64,000 bases of DNA, taken from the NCBI GenBank assembly GCA_027483605.1, contig JAIXUE010000042.1, positions 1 to 64,000 of the forward strand, in the 5' to 3' direction. Below, piece by piece: positions 28,219 through 36,414 of the stretch. The position numbers were made by a program, and so were the translations under genes. Each line of letters begins with the position of its first letter. Within the stretch, counting starts at the first letter, position 1. The notes beneath the pieces are model-generated. The model saw only the letters and a list, made by a program, of their open reading frames with translations. It made no database searches and was not told where the DNA came from. The DNA is from Cryomorphaceae bacterium (GTDB lineage Bacteria; Bacteroidota; Bacteroidia; Flavobacteriales_D; Crocinitomicaceae).

Positions 28219-28234
28219 GTGGGAATTTGTGGGA
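28219..28234 (+). promoter_or_regulatory. second pair of MraZ-box-like repeats (GTGGGA x2)
   Basis: On the plus strand GTGGGA occurs at 28219-28224 and 28229-28234, again with a 10-base period, an exact match to TGGGA-N5-TGGGA. It lies about 160 bases upstream of mraZ and 40 bases upstream of the -33 element of the divergent EamA gene. Confidence 0.45.
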
Positions 28235-28273
28235 GTTTTTTCAACAATTTGTTAATATCCGATTTTGAACCCG

Positions 28274-28303
28274 TTTGTTCACAACGCATTTACACTAAAT
28301 TTG
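28274..28303 (+). promoter_or_regulatory. complete Bacteroidota-type promoter of the EamA gene
   Basis: TTTG at 28274-28277, an 18-base spacer and TAAATTTG at 28296-28303 form a near-perfect -33/-7 pair. The -7 element ends 3 bases before the ATG at 28307, so the expected transcription start falls at or next to the start codon. Confidence 0.75.
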
Positions 28304-28306
28304 CAT

Positions 28307-29215
28307 ATGCAAAATAAACAACTCGGCTACCTGCTCATTCCCTTACTCGCATGCATTTGGGGCAGTTCTTTTATCCTGATGAAACGCGGCATGTTTACAA
28401 CCGATGGCGAAGTTGTTTTTAGCGCTGCCCAAGTTGCGAGCATTCGCATTTTTATAGCTAGCGTGGTTTTCTTACCTCTTCTCCCAAGACTACTTGGCCG
28501 ACTAGAACGAAAGAGCGACTTATTTTTCTTTGCAATAGTAGGTTTGGGCGGAAACCTCATTCCCGCTTTTCTATTTACATACGCTGAACAAACACTAGAT
28601 TCCGGCGTGGCAGGTATCATGAATAGCTTCACTCCTATTTTCACAATCATTGTTGGCGTGCTCTTGTTTCAAACAAAAATCAATTCACAACAAGTCATCG
28701 GTACACTGATTGGTTTTAGCGGTATTTCTTGGCTGATCAGGCTGAGCAGTCCGGTAAGTGGTAATTTTCAACTCGCTCCGGCAATGGCCATCCTTCTCGC
28801 CACGTTATTATACGGATTCAGCTTAAACACCATCAAGCACAAACTCTCCAAATACAACCCCATTGAAATTGCCACTGGCGGTTTCAGCATCGCCTTCTTA
28901 CCAGCCGTATTATCATTTTTCTATTTCGACACACCGCGCGTTTTTACCCATAATACCCATGCCATTGAAAGCTTTACTTACATTCTCATCTTGGGCCTGA
29001 TCGGTACCGCATTTGCCGTCATTCTTTTCAATCGGATCATTGCCCAAACCACGGCCTTGGCAGCGAGTACAGTGACCTATTTTATCCCAATTATTGCTGT
29101 TGCCATTGGGATTTACACTGGCGAACGCTTTGTATGGCCGCAGCTCTTAGCCATGCTTGTGATCATTACCGGTGTGCTTTTAGTCAATTTAAAAGGCAGA
29201 AAAAGCAACAAATAA
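28307..29215 (+). CDS. EamA/DMT-superfamily transporter
   Basis: A 302-residue inner-membrane protein with about ten membrane helices in two EamA repeats. The opening LLIPLLACIWGSSFILMKRGM is the usual EamA start, and the repeat signature LGLIGTAFAVILFNRIIAQTTALAASTVTYFIPIIAV appears near residues 228-264. Members export amino acids, nucleotides or other metabolites; the substrate here cannot be inferred. I use the ATG at 28307; an in-frame TTG at 28265 would place the promoter inside the gene. It is divergent from mraZ. Confidence 0.93.
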   Translation: MQNKQLGYLLIPLLACIWGSSFILMKRGMFTTDGEVVFSAAQVASIRIFIASVVFLPLLPRLLGRLERKSDLFFFAIVGLGGNLIPAFLFTYAEQTLDSGVAGIMNSFTPIFTIIVGVLLFQTKINSQQVIGTLIGFSGISWLIRLSSPVSGNFQLAPAMAILLATLLYGFSLNTIKHKLSKYNPIEIATGGFSIAFLPAVLSFFYFDTPRVFTHNTHAIESFTYILILGLIGTAFAVILFNRIIAQTTALAASTVTYFIPIIAVAIGIYTGERFVWPQLLAMLVIITGVLLVNLKGRKSNK

Positions 29216-29247
29216 TAGCAAAAACCGTAAGAAAAGCCCGGTAAATC

Positions 29248-29278
29248 TTTGGAGGACACGCAGAAATCACTATATTTG
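29248..29278 (+). promoter_or_regulatory. promoter of rplU-rpmA
   Basis: TTTG at 29248-29251, a 19-base spacer and TATATTTG at 29271-29278 form a textbook Bacteroidota promoter. The leader to rplU would be about 35 bases. Confidence 0.8.
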
Positions 29279-29318
29279 CACTCCAATTTTGGATTAGTTA
29301 ACAATTAAATAAAGCTAT

Positions 29319-29630
29319 ATGTACGCAATTGTAGAGATAGCAGGGCAGCAGTTTAAAGTGCAAAAAGACCAAAAGGTTTTTGTACACCGTCTTGACGCCG
29401 AAGCAGGTCAGAAAGTAGAATTTGACCGTGTTTTATTGATCGAAGACGCTGGCAAAGTAACCCTTGGCGCCCCAGCTATAGAAGGTGCTCAAATCACCGC
29501 AGAAGTTCTTGACCACGTAAAAGGTGACAAAGTCATCATTTTCAAGAAAAAACGCCGTAAAGGTTACCGTGTTAAAAACGGTCACCGTCAGCAGTTCACT
29601 GCAATCACTATCAAAAGTATCAAAGCATAA
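29319..29630 (+). CDS. rplU: 50S ribosomal protein L21
   Basis: A 103-residue ribosomal protein that binds 23S rRNA. The N-terminal [18 protein letters not shown] and the C-terminal [25 protein letters not shown] are the conserved L21 ends. It is followed after 32 bases by rpmA, the standard L21-L27 pair, and has a strong promoter directly upstream. Confidence 0.98.
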   Translation: MYAIVEIAGQQFKVQKDQKVFVHRLDAEAGQKVEFDRVLLIEDAGKVTLGAPAIEGAQITAEVLDHVKGDKVIIFKKKRRKGYRVKNGHRQQFTAITIKSIKA

Positions 29631-29662
29631 CTTCCTTTTACAGGAACTAAATAAAAGAAACC

Positions 29663-29932
29663 ATGGCACACAAGAAAGGAGTCGGTAGTTCGAAAAACGG
29701 TCGCGAATCACATAGCAAGCGCTTAGGTGTTAAAATCTTTGGTGGTCAAGCTGCCATCTCAGGTAACATCATCGTTCGCCAACGTGGCACTCAGCATCAT
29801 CCAGGCAACAACGTAGGTATTGGAAAAGACCACACCTTGTTTGCGCTCACCGATGGTTTGGTCGAATTCCGCAAAAAGAAAGACAATCGTTCATTTGTAT
29901 CTGTTGTTCCATTCGAAACCACAGAAGCATAA
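29663..29932 (+). CDS. rpmA: 50S ribosomal protein L27
   Basis: An 89-residue ribosomal protein near the peptidyl-transferase centre. [24 protein letters not shown] and [29 protein letters not shown] are diagnostic. The N-terminus starts directly with the mature AHKKG form, without the cleavable leader seen in Firmicutes. A terminator follows 18 bases after the stop. Confidence 0.98.
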   Translation: MAHKKGVGSSKNGRESHSKRLGVKIFGGQAAISGNIIVRQRGTQHHPGNNVGIGKDHTLFALTDGLVEFRKKKDNRSFVSVVPFETTEA

Positions 29933-29950
29933 TTCAACGAATTCAGTTTG

Positions 29951-29977
29951 AAAAGCTCCTCTACGGGAGCTTTTTTT
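29951..29977 (+). terminator. intrinsic terminator after rpmA
   Basis: A 9-bp stem AAAAGCTCC / GGAGCTTTT with a 6-base loop, continued by a run of seven T bases. Confidence 0.93.
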
Positions 29978-30096
29978 ATGCCCATCATTTTCGAAAAATC
30001 TTGCCTCACCTAGCATATCCAAGATCGATTTTTATCAAATGAAAAGAAAGTGCGCTTCTCAGTTAATTCCTTAATTTTGAACTGACGATTCCTAGA

Positions 30097-31704
30097 ATGA
30101 AAAATTATCTTCTCGTACTCTTAGCAAGCTCCTTGCTCATTTTGAGTTTTCCTCATACAGGTAGTTTTACGCCATTTGTGTTTATTGGCTTGGTGCCACT
30201 TTTATTGTTGCGCCAACAACTTTTAGGTAGTGGCAACAAACTATGGAAACTCTGGCTCTGGACCTACCTCACTTTTTTATTGTGGAATATCGGTACCACC
30301 TGGTGGGTGGCCAATGCATCGGTCAGTGGCGGCATTTTTGCATTTACAGTGAACGCACTACTGATGACCCTCGCCTTCGGACTCTGGAGTTTCATTGACC
30401 GCAAAATGAATACGCGTTATTCCTTTTTCATGCTGATCCCGATCTGGATCCTTTTTGAATTTGGTCACCAACGCTGGGATCTCTCCTGGCCTTGGCTCAC
30501 ACTCGGTAATTATTTTTCGGTGCGCACAGGTTGGGTGCAATGGTATGAGTGGACGGGTACATTTGGTGGAAGTGCCTGGATTTTATTCGTGAATATTTTG
30601 GTGTTTCGTTTGTATCAGGTGTACAAAGAAGTAGCCAAAAGAAATCAGTATATTTTCACCATTTTAGGCGTTTTGCTTATACCAATTGTGGTGAGTCAAA
30701 TCCTACAGGTATTTGCCATCCCAACACTACAACCCAAGCAACTCCACGCAGTGATTGTTCAGCCTAATATTGATCCATACAAAGAAAAATTTACCATCTC
30801 AGCTACAAACGAAGCCTTTGCCGACTCCATTGTTGTCTTGGCCAACCGACACGTGACCTCCCAAACAGATTTAGTTTTGACCCCAGAGACCACCTTGCCG
30901 CTTTCCTTTCAAGAAGAACGCTTTCAAAACTTCGCATTTGGACAAAATCTCCTCAACCAAGTCCAAAAATGGCCAAATGCCAACTTACTCATCGGAGCAA
31001 GTACTGTTCGTATTTTTGACTACAAAAATTCGCTCGCCAGCACACCTATTCCCGGCGAACAAAATTGGTATGAGAGTTACAATTCATCACTCTTGCTCAC
31101 CAAAAAAGACCCGCCTCAGTTTGTGCACAAATCAAAACTGGTACCCGGCGTAGAACTCGTTCCTTTTTCTAACTACTTCCCTTTTCTTTCCGCACTGGCT
31201 ATTGAAAATGGAGGATCTTCCGGAACCCTAGGGGTAGAACAAGAGCCAAAGATTTTAACGATGCAAACTAAAAAAGCACAAACGGTTACTTTGGCACCAA
31301 TCATTTGTTATGAATCTATTTATGGAGAATTTGTATCCAAACAAGTCAAAAAAGGAGCAGAATTGCTATGTATACTAACCAATGATGGTTGGTGGGGCGA
31401 TACCCCTGGCTATAAACAGCATTTCTCCTTTGCGCGGTTGAGAGCCATCGAAAACCGCAGATGGGTGTTGCGCAGTGGCAATACTGGCACAAGCGGCAGC
31501 ATTGACCCAAGTGGCAAAATCATCAAAAAAACACCTTATTGGGTCAAAACAGCATTTTCACAAACGATTCAATTGCGCACCGATCAAACTTTTTACACAA
31601 CCTATGGCGATTGGCTAGCAGGTATTTCTATCTCTTGGATTTTACTTTGCTTCAGTATATTTCTCAGACATCTTGGCAAGAAATCACGTAACTTGCAAGT
31701 ATGA
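30097..31704 (+). CDS. lnt: apolipoprotein N-acyltransferase
   Basis: A 535-residue inner-membrane enzyme that adds the third acyl chain to the N-terminal Cys of lipoproteins. About six N-terminal membrane helices precede a periplasmic nitrilase-like domain, and a last helix lies near the C-terminus. The catalytic triad is visible: Glu in LTPETTLPL, Lys in VHKSKLVPGVELVPF and Cys in IICYESIYGEF, followed by the family NDGWWGDTPGYKQHF. A TAATTTTG -7-like element lies at 30072-30079. The stop overlaps the ATG of a CotH-type gene (ATGA), so lnt heads a four-gene operon. Confidence 0.96.
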   Translation: MKNYLLVLLASSLLILSFPHTGSFTPFVFIGLVPLLLLRQQLLGSGNKLWKLWLWTYLTFLLWNIGTTWWVANASVSGGIFAFTVNALLMTLAFGLWSFIDRKMNTRYSFFMLIPIWILFEFGHQRWDLSWPWLTLGNYFSVRTGWVQWYEWTGTFGGSAWILFVNILVFRLYQVYKEVAKRNQYIFTILGVLLIPIVVSQILQVFAIPTLQPKQLHAVIVQPNIDPYKEKFTISATNEAFADSIVVLANRHVTSQTDLVLTPETTLPLSFQEERFQNFAFGQNLLNQVQKWPNANLLIGASTVRIFDYKNSLASTPIPGEQNWYESYNSSLLLTKKDPPQFVHKSKLVPGVELVPFSNYFPFLSALAIENGGSSGTLGVEQEPKILTMQTKKAQTVTLAPIICYESIYGEFVSKQVKKGAELLCILTNDGWWGDTPGYKQHFSFARLRAIENRRWVLRSGNTGTSGSIDPSGKIIKKTPYWVKTAFSQTIQLRTDQTFYTTYGDWLAGISISWILLCFSIFLRHLGKKSRNLQV

Positions 31705-33296
31705 AGAAGTGTTTTGTTTTTTTGCTCCTCTTGATTTCTTGTGTTGATGCACAAGCACAAGTAAACCTAACAAGCTCCACACTTCCTATTGTCGTACTAG
31801 ACACCGACGGTGTCAATATTCCAGACGAACCAAAAATTGATGCCATAATGGGCATCATCTATAACGGGCCTGGGCAAGTCAACCAAATTACGGATCCATT
31901 CAATGAATTTTATGGTCAAATTGCCATTGAGACACGCGGCTCCTCTTCCAACAGTTTTCCACAGAAATCCTACGGCATAGAAACCCGAGGGCCAGACTCC
32001 GTTAATTACAATGTTTCGCTTTTTGATTGGCCTTCAGACAACGACTGGATACTCTATGCGCCCTATACCGACAAAGCGCTGATGCGCAACGTACTCACCT
32101 ACAAATTAGGCAATGAACTTGGGCGTTGGGCGCCGCGCACGCAGTTTTGCGAGGTGGTTCTCAATGGTAATTATATCGGTGTATATGTCATGATGGAGCG
32201 CATCAAGACGAACCCTGGCAGAGTCAATATTGATGAACTCAACTACACGGACACCCTAGACAACCACATTACTGGCGGTTACATTGTTAAAGTCGATAAA
32301 ACAACCGCTGGTGGCGTCATCGCCTGGACCTCTCCTTACACCTGCCAAGCTCCAGGAACAGGCCCCATTCGCTTTCAACTCCACGATCCAACAATAGATA
32401 CCATTCATCCGCTACAAAAAGCTTATATCCAAGACTACATAACGGATTGGGAAGTAGCGCTCAAGAGCAGCAATTTTACTGATCCCGTTTCGGGCTATAA
32501 ATCATATATCGACGTCGCATCTTTTATCGACTTCTTTTTGATCAACGAACTCTCCAAAAATGTCGACGGCTACCGCATCTCTACTTATTTACACAAACAG
32601 CGCTTCAGCGAAGGAGGCAAACTAGTAGCTGGACCACTCTGGGATTTCAATATTGCTTGGGGTAATTCAAACTACTGCCAAGGCGGCAATACTTCGGGCT
32701 GGGAAATCAACTTTAACAGCGTTTGTGGTGGTGGTGGCGAATTACAAAATCCATTTTGGTGGAACCGCATGCTTCAAGATCCATTATTTGCCAATGAGGT
32801 GAAGTGTCGTTGGACCACCTTGCGTCAAAGTTCGCTTAGTGATGCTGCACTGACTTCTTACATAGATTCTGTCGCTACGCTACTTTCCGTACCAGCGGCA
32901 CGTCATTACCAAAAATGGCCCATCCTTGGCGTCTACGTTTGGCCTAATAATTTTATTGGTCAAAGTTACCAAGCCGAAGTCAACTACCTCAAAACTTGGA
33001 TACAAAACAGAACAGCCTGGATGGATGCCAACATGTTTGGCACCTGCACAGCAAGTCTATCTAAAATCAACGCCAATCAGATCATTATTGCGCCAAATCC
33101 GGCACAAATAAAAATTGATGTTAGCGGCTTGTCTGGCAATGGAACGCTGCAAATAATAGATCTCTTCGGGAAAACAATTCATCAAATTGTATATGATCAA
33201 ACTTCTGTAGAAATAGAACTGCAGCAACTACAAAACGGCATTTATTTTATATCTGAACCAACTAAAGGAATTTATGAAAAGTTTATCAAAAATTAA
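31701..33296 (+). CDS. secreted CotH-type kinase-like protein with T9SS sorting domain
   Basis: A 531-residue exported protein. A signal peptide (MKKCFVFLLLLISCVDAQAQ) is followed by a CotH domain: IAIETRGSSSNSFPQKSYGIETRG (residues 75-97), APYTDKALMRNVLTYKLGNELG, NYIGVYVMMERIK (157-169), and the metal/active-site segment VDGYRISTYLHK with GPLWDFNIAWGN (311-322, Asp315). CotH of Bacillus is an atypical protein kinase of spore-coat proteins. The last 65 residues, with IIIAPNPAQIKIDVSG and LQNGIYFI, form a type A T9SS sorting domain, so surface export is expected. Activity is inferred from the family only. It overlaps lnt by 4 bases and the next lipoprotein gene by 23. Confidence 0.88.
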   Translation: MKKCFVFLLLLISCVDAQAQVNLTSSTLPIVVLDTDGVNIPDEPKIDAIMGIIYNGPGQVNQITDPFNEFYGQIAIETRGSSSNSFPQKSYGIETRGPDSVNYNVSLFDWPSDNDWILYAPYTDKALMRNVLTYKLGNELGRWAPRTQFCEVVLNGNYIGVYVMMERIKTNPGRVNIDELNYTDTLDNHITGGYIVKVDKTTAGGVIAWTSPYTCQAPGTGPIRFQLHDPTIDTIHPLQKAYIQDYITDWEVALKSSNFTDPVSGYKSYIDVASFIDFFLINELSKNVDGYRISTYLHKQRFSEGGKLVAGPLWDFNIAWGNSNYCQGGNTSGWEINFNSVCGGGGELQNPFWWNRMLQDPLFANEVKCRWTTLRQSSLSDAALTSYIDSVATLLSVPAARHYQKWPILGVYVWPNNFIGQSYQAEVNYLKTWIQNRTAWMDANMFGTCTASLSKINANQIIIAPNPAQIKIDVSGLSGNGTLQIIDLFGKTIHQIVYDQTSVEIELQQLQNGIYFISEPTKGIYEKFIKN

Positions 33297-34065
33297 GTTC
33301 ACGCCGCTCGTTTTAGGCTTATCACTTCTCATGATCTCGACTGCCTGTGTTAAGAAAAACCCGGGGCCCGGTGGCACCTCTGCCATCACTGGAAAAATCA
33401 TTGGTCAAGAATTCAAGCCGGGTCAAGTAGAAATTCAGCAAATCATGTTCACTGGTGGTGACCAACTCGAACATGGGGATTATTTCTTACTCAACAAACT
33501 AACTGGTCTCAATAATAACTACTACGTCTATTTTAAAAATCCCAATTGGGTATCACCTGCTGACCCTGGCTTACAAGGAAGGATTGGCATTGAAGTCCTG
33601 TTTAACTACAGCGATTCCAATATAGACATTGCGCAAGCCGTTAAAAACAAATTGAGTGCTTTGAGCTCTTCGGTCGTTACTTATGCACTCTATCAAGACA
33701 TACTTACTATTACCTGGGGGCAAGTTGGAAATGTAGCAGACCCCGATAACGGCACCACTAATTTTGGGTTAGATGTCGTCAATCAAGGGGAAGCAAATTA
33801 CTTTAGTCCTTTGGTCCAAAATATGGTAGAACAGCGCGTATATTTATGTTACGGCGACGACAAATTTCCAAGTGAAGACGTCAGAACAAATCAACACGGA
33901 GAATTTCAGTTCAAAAACCTCCAAACAGGAAGTTATAGGGTATATGTCATTAGCGAAGATGTCGATTTCACGCCATATGGCAATTACGAAGAAGTCGGTA
34001 AAGTTGTGCAGATTACTGAAAAAGAAAGCATCCAGGATATTGGCACGCTTCAAATGTATAATTAA
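33274..34065 (+). CDS. putative lipoprotein of unknown function
   Basis: A 263-residue protein with a signal sequence ending in LMISTACVKKN, compatible with lipidation at Cys25 although the -3 residue is not the usual Leu. The N-terminal region after the Cys has a carboxypeptidase-regulatory-like look (ITGKIIGQEFKPGQVEIQQI). The C-terminal third (residues 205-260) reads DVRTNQHGEFQFKNLQTGSYRVYVISED, a typical SpaA/CarboxypepD-reg-like fold. No catalytic motif is seen. It overlaps the CotH-type gene by 23 bases and shares one base with the next gene, so the three are translated together. Confidence 0.8.
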   Translation: MKSLSKIKFTPLVLGLSLLMISTACVKKNPGPGGTSAITGKIIGQEFKPGQVEIQQIMFTGGDQLEHGDYFLLNKLTGLNNNYYVYFKNPNWVSPADPGLQGRIGIEVLFNYSDSNIDIAQAVKNKLSALSSSVVTYALYQDILTITWGQVGNVADPDNGTTNFGLDVVNQGEANYFSPLVQNMVEQRVYLCYGDDKFPSEDVRTNQHGEFQFKNLQTGSYRVYVISEDVDFTPYGNYEEVGKVVQITEKESIQDIGTLQMYN

Positions 34066-34745
34066 TGATGAAATTAGTATTTCCACTTCTCCTATTGACA
34101 AGAATTTCATTCGCCCAAACCGGACTTTGGCTTGACGCAGGCCTCACCAAAAAATGGGCAAAAACCCAAGCGACGAGCTTAGACCTTGGCCTGCGGCAAA
34201 ATTTAGGGACGGGTTTTGACCGTCTTTACCTAGATTTGAGCCATTCCGCTTCTATATTTGATGGCTTTAAATTGGAAGGCGCTTACCGCGTGGTCCTCAA
34301 TGAGAAAGGTGATCAATTACAACTTGCAAGCAACTTGTTTTCAAACCGCTATCAGCTTGGTTTTGATTTCTCCATACTAGATGCCTTTGATATTGGCCCA
34401 AAAAGACTAGAAATTTCTTGGAGCTCTACCCAGCAATGGGCAACACAAACAGGAAAGCGTAACAGTAGTATTTGGAGAAACAAACTCAGCCTCAGCTACG
34501 ACATCAAGAATTTTCCGCTTACCCCCGTACTCAGTGCCGAGCATTTTTACCGTTGGAATGCCAATGTTGTTTATACCCCAACAGATGTATTTGTCACAGG
34601 CGCAACAGTTCAATGGCGCTATTTTTTTGGCGCTGAGATAGAATTACCGAAGTCGCATTCTTTAAGACTATTATTTGGCTTCCGAGAAAGAGCTTCAGGC
34701 GTTCAGCCTTTGCTTCGCGCTTCTTATCAATACACCTTAAAATAA
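34065..34745 (+). CDS. DUF2490-family putative outer-membrane protein
   Basis: A 226-residue protein with a signal peptide (MMKLVFPLLLLTRISFAQ) and an alternating, aromatic-rich pattern of a small beta-barrel. The start of the mature part (TGLWLDAGLTKKW), the middle (KRLEISWSSTQQWATQTGK...SIWRNKLSLSYDI) and the end (RASYQYTLK) fit the DUF2490 family of presumed outer-membrane proteins. Function is unknown. It is the last gene of the lnt-CotH-lipoprotein unit and may form the outer-membrane element of that set. Confidence 0.78.
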   Translation: MMKLVFPLLLLTRISFAQTGLWLDAGLTKKWAKTQATSLDLGLRQNLGTGFDRLYLDLSHSASIFDGFKLEGAYRVVLNEKGDQLQLASNLFSNRYQLGFDFSILDAFDIGPKRLEISWSSTQQWATQTGKRNSSIWRNKLSLSYDIKNFPLTPVLSAEHFYRWNANVVYTPTDVFVTGATVQWRYFFGAEIELPKSHSLRLLFGFRERASGVQPLLRASYQYTLK

Positions 34746-34780
34746 AATGGGTCAAGCTGTTGCGCTTGAAGCAGCTCCAT

Positions 34781-34809
34781 AAAAAAAGGGAGAGTCCGAA
34801 AACTCCCCC
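34781..34809 (-). terminator. intrinsic terminator after susD
   Basis: On the minus strand an 8-bp stem GGGGGAGT / ACTCTCCC (one G-T wobble) with a 6-base loop is followed by seven T bases. It ends the susC-susD unit and may also slow readthrough from the convergent DUF2490 gene. Confidence 0.8.
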
Positions 34810-34835
34810 CTTTCCATCAATCAACACGTTGAATA

Positions 34836-36404
34836 TTAGAAGCCCGGATTCTGTTGTAAGTTCGGGTTAAGTACAATATCAGAAGTTGGAATAGGATATA
34901 GGTTGTATTTATCATCTACTCCAGCACCAGCTACATCTCCGCCCTTAAATGGCCATACATAGTCAGATCCTGTAAAGAGACCAAAGCGGATGAGGTCAGT
35001 ACGGCGCGTACACTCCCAATTGAGTTCACGTGCGCGTTCGTCAATGAAATCGTTGAGCACCAAAGAAGTGTAATTATGTGTCGCGTTTCCGTAAGCACGT
35101 TCACGGATATAATTCATATAGGTAAGTGCCGTGGCTTGATCTCCAGTTCTGAACTTCGCCTCAGCATACATCAAGTATACATCCCCTAAACGGAACATCG
35201 GAAAATCAACATCTGTATGGGCAGTAGTTGCATTATTTGATCCATTCAAACCATCTTTGGTTTTATTCTTGTATTTAGGATTTGCATACCCTTGTGTAAA
35301 GGTGCTCATGGAAGTAATGTCAATTTGTTGGCCCGCGGTATAGAACATCCAACGAGAATCTTCTGTAGAATCTGTAAACTTCTCAATAAATGGACGTGTT
35401 GCACGATTGCCAGCCCATTTGCCATTTACACCATAGTCTGCCGCAACCATTGATCCGCCCAATGCAGAACAAATCATGAAGGTGGTACCACCCCATGTCT
35501 GCGCATAGAGCCCGTCGTAAACAATCGGGAAGATAATTTCTGGTGAGGTATGATTATCTGCTAAAAACACCTCTTGATAGACATCATCTAACTGGAAGTT
35601 GTTTGTATTAATGATTTTCTCACAATAAGTTGCACAATCGGAATAGCGAGCAGTACCTGTATAAACCTCAGCATTCAAGTACATTTTTGCCATGAGCGCG
35701 TGTGCGGCACTGCGAGAAGCACGGCCATATGCAACTGTTGCTGCTGGCGTGAGCTCATCTTCGATTGCTTTGATTTCAGACTCGATGTAGTCAAACAAGT
35801 CGGCGCGCATGATTTGCTCCGGGTTGAAAGCTCCAACGCGGTCTTCTTCTGTTACAAAAGGAACATTGCCAAATAAATCCATAGCGTGGTAGTAAGCTAA
35901 GGCACGCAAGAAACGAGCTTCATTGCGCATCATGACAATATTTGAAACCTGAGCAGCTGTAAAGCCACGCTCATTGAGTTTTTCATCGCGAGCCTGCCAA
36001 ATAAACTCATTACAAAGTGTAATTTGGTAAAATATGCGGTAATACATTCCTTTTACCCAAACGTTGTCTGCATTCCATTGGGTCTTATTGAGGTCGGGAA
36101 TACCTGGGTCATTCCAGCCACAAATTGCTTCGTCGGTAGGGAGCTCTTGCATGTTCCACAATACGCGCACATAAGCAGAGAAGCCCTCGTCGATTCCGGC
36201 GATATCTGCTTGCCCTGCAGGACCTTGGTTGCCCGTCATGGACATGCCTGAGTACAATTTTGCGAGAACTTTAATATAGTTATTGGCATCGCTGTAGACA
36301 GCCTCTGCATTGAGGCCATATTTAGGCGATTGATTTAAGTTTTTGCCACAGGCTCCTAATAAAAGTGCGCTGGCAATAAAGGTATAAGCTGCTAATCTTT
36401 TCAT
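34836..36404 (-). CDS. SusD/RagB-family glycan-binding lipoprotein
   Basis: A 522-residue outer-membrane surface lipoprotein that lids the SusC channel and binds oligosaccharides. The signal peptide ends in LLLGACGKN (Cys19 lipidated). The SusD family start NLNQSPKYGLNAEAVYSDANNYIKVLAKLYSGM, the TPR-like RNEARFLRALAYYHAMDLFGNVPF (near residues 150-175) and the C-terminal DERARELNWECTRRTDLIRFG with LYPIPTSDIVLNPNLQQNPGF are all diagnostic. It follows susC by 10 bases. Location beside amylases suggests starch or another alpha-glucan as substrate. Confidence 0.95.
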   Translation of the reverse strand: MKRLAAYTFIASALLLGACGKNLNQSPKYGLNAEAVYSDANNYIKVLAKLYSGMSMTGNQGPAGQADIAGIDEGFSAYVRVLWNMQELPTDEAICGWNDPGIPDLNKTQWNADNVWVKGMYYRIFYQITLCNEFIWQARDEKLNERGFTAAQVSNIVMMRNEARFLRALAYYHAMDLFGNVPFVTEEDRVGAFNPEQIMRADLFDYIESEIKAIEDELTPAATVAYGRASRSAAHALMAKMYLNAEVYTGTARYSDCATYCEKIINTNNFQLDDVYQEVFLADNHTSPEIIFPIVYDGLYAQTWGGTTFMICSALGGSMVAADYGVNGKWAGNRATRPFIEKFTDSTEDSRWMFYTAGQQIDITSMSTFTQGYANPKYKNKTKDGLNGSNNATTAHTDVDFPMFRLGDVYLMYAEAKFRTGDQATALTYMNYIRERAYGNATHNYTSLVLNDFIDERARELNWECTRRTDLIRFGLFTGSDYVWPFKGGDVAGAGVDDKYNLYPIPTSDIVLNPNLQQNPGF

Positions 36405-36414
36405 GGTTCAAAAA

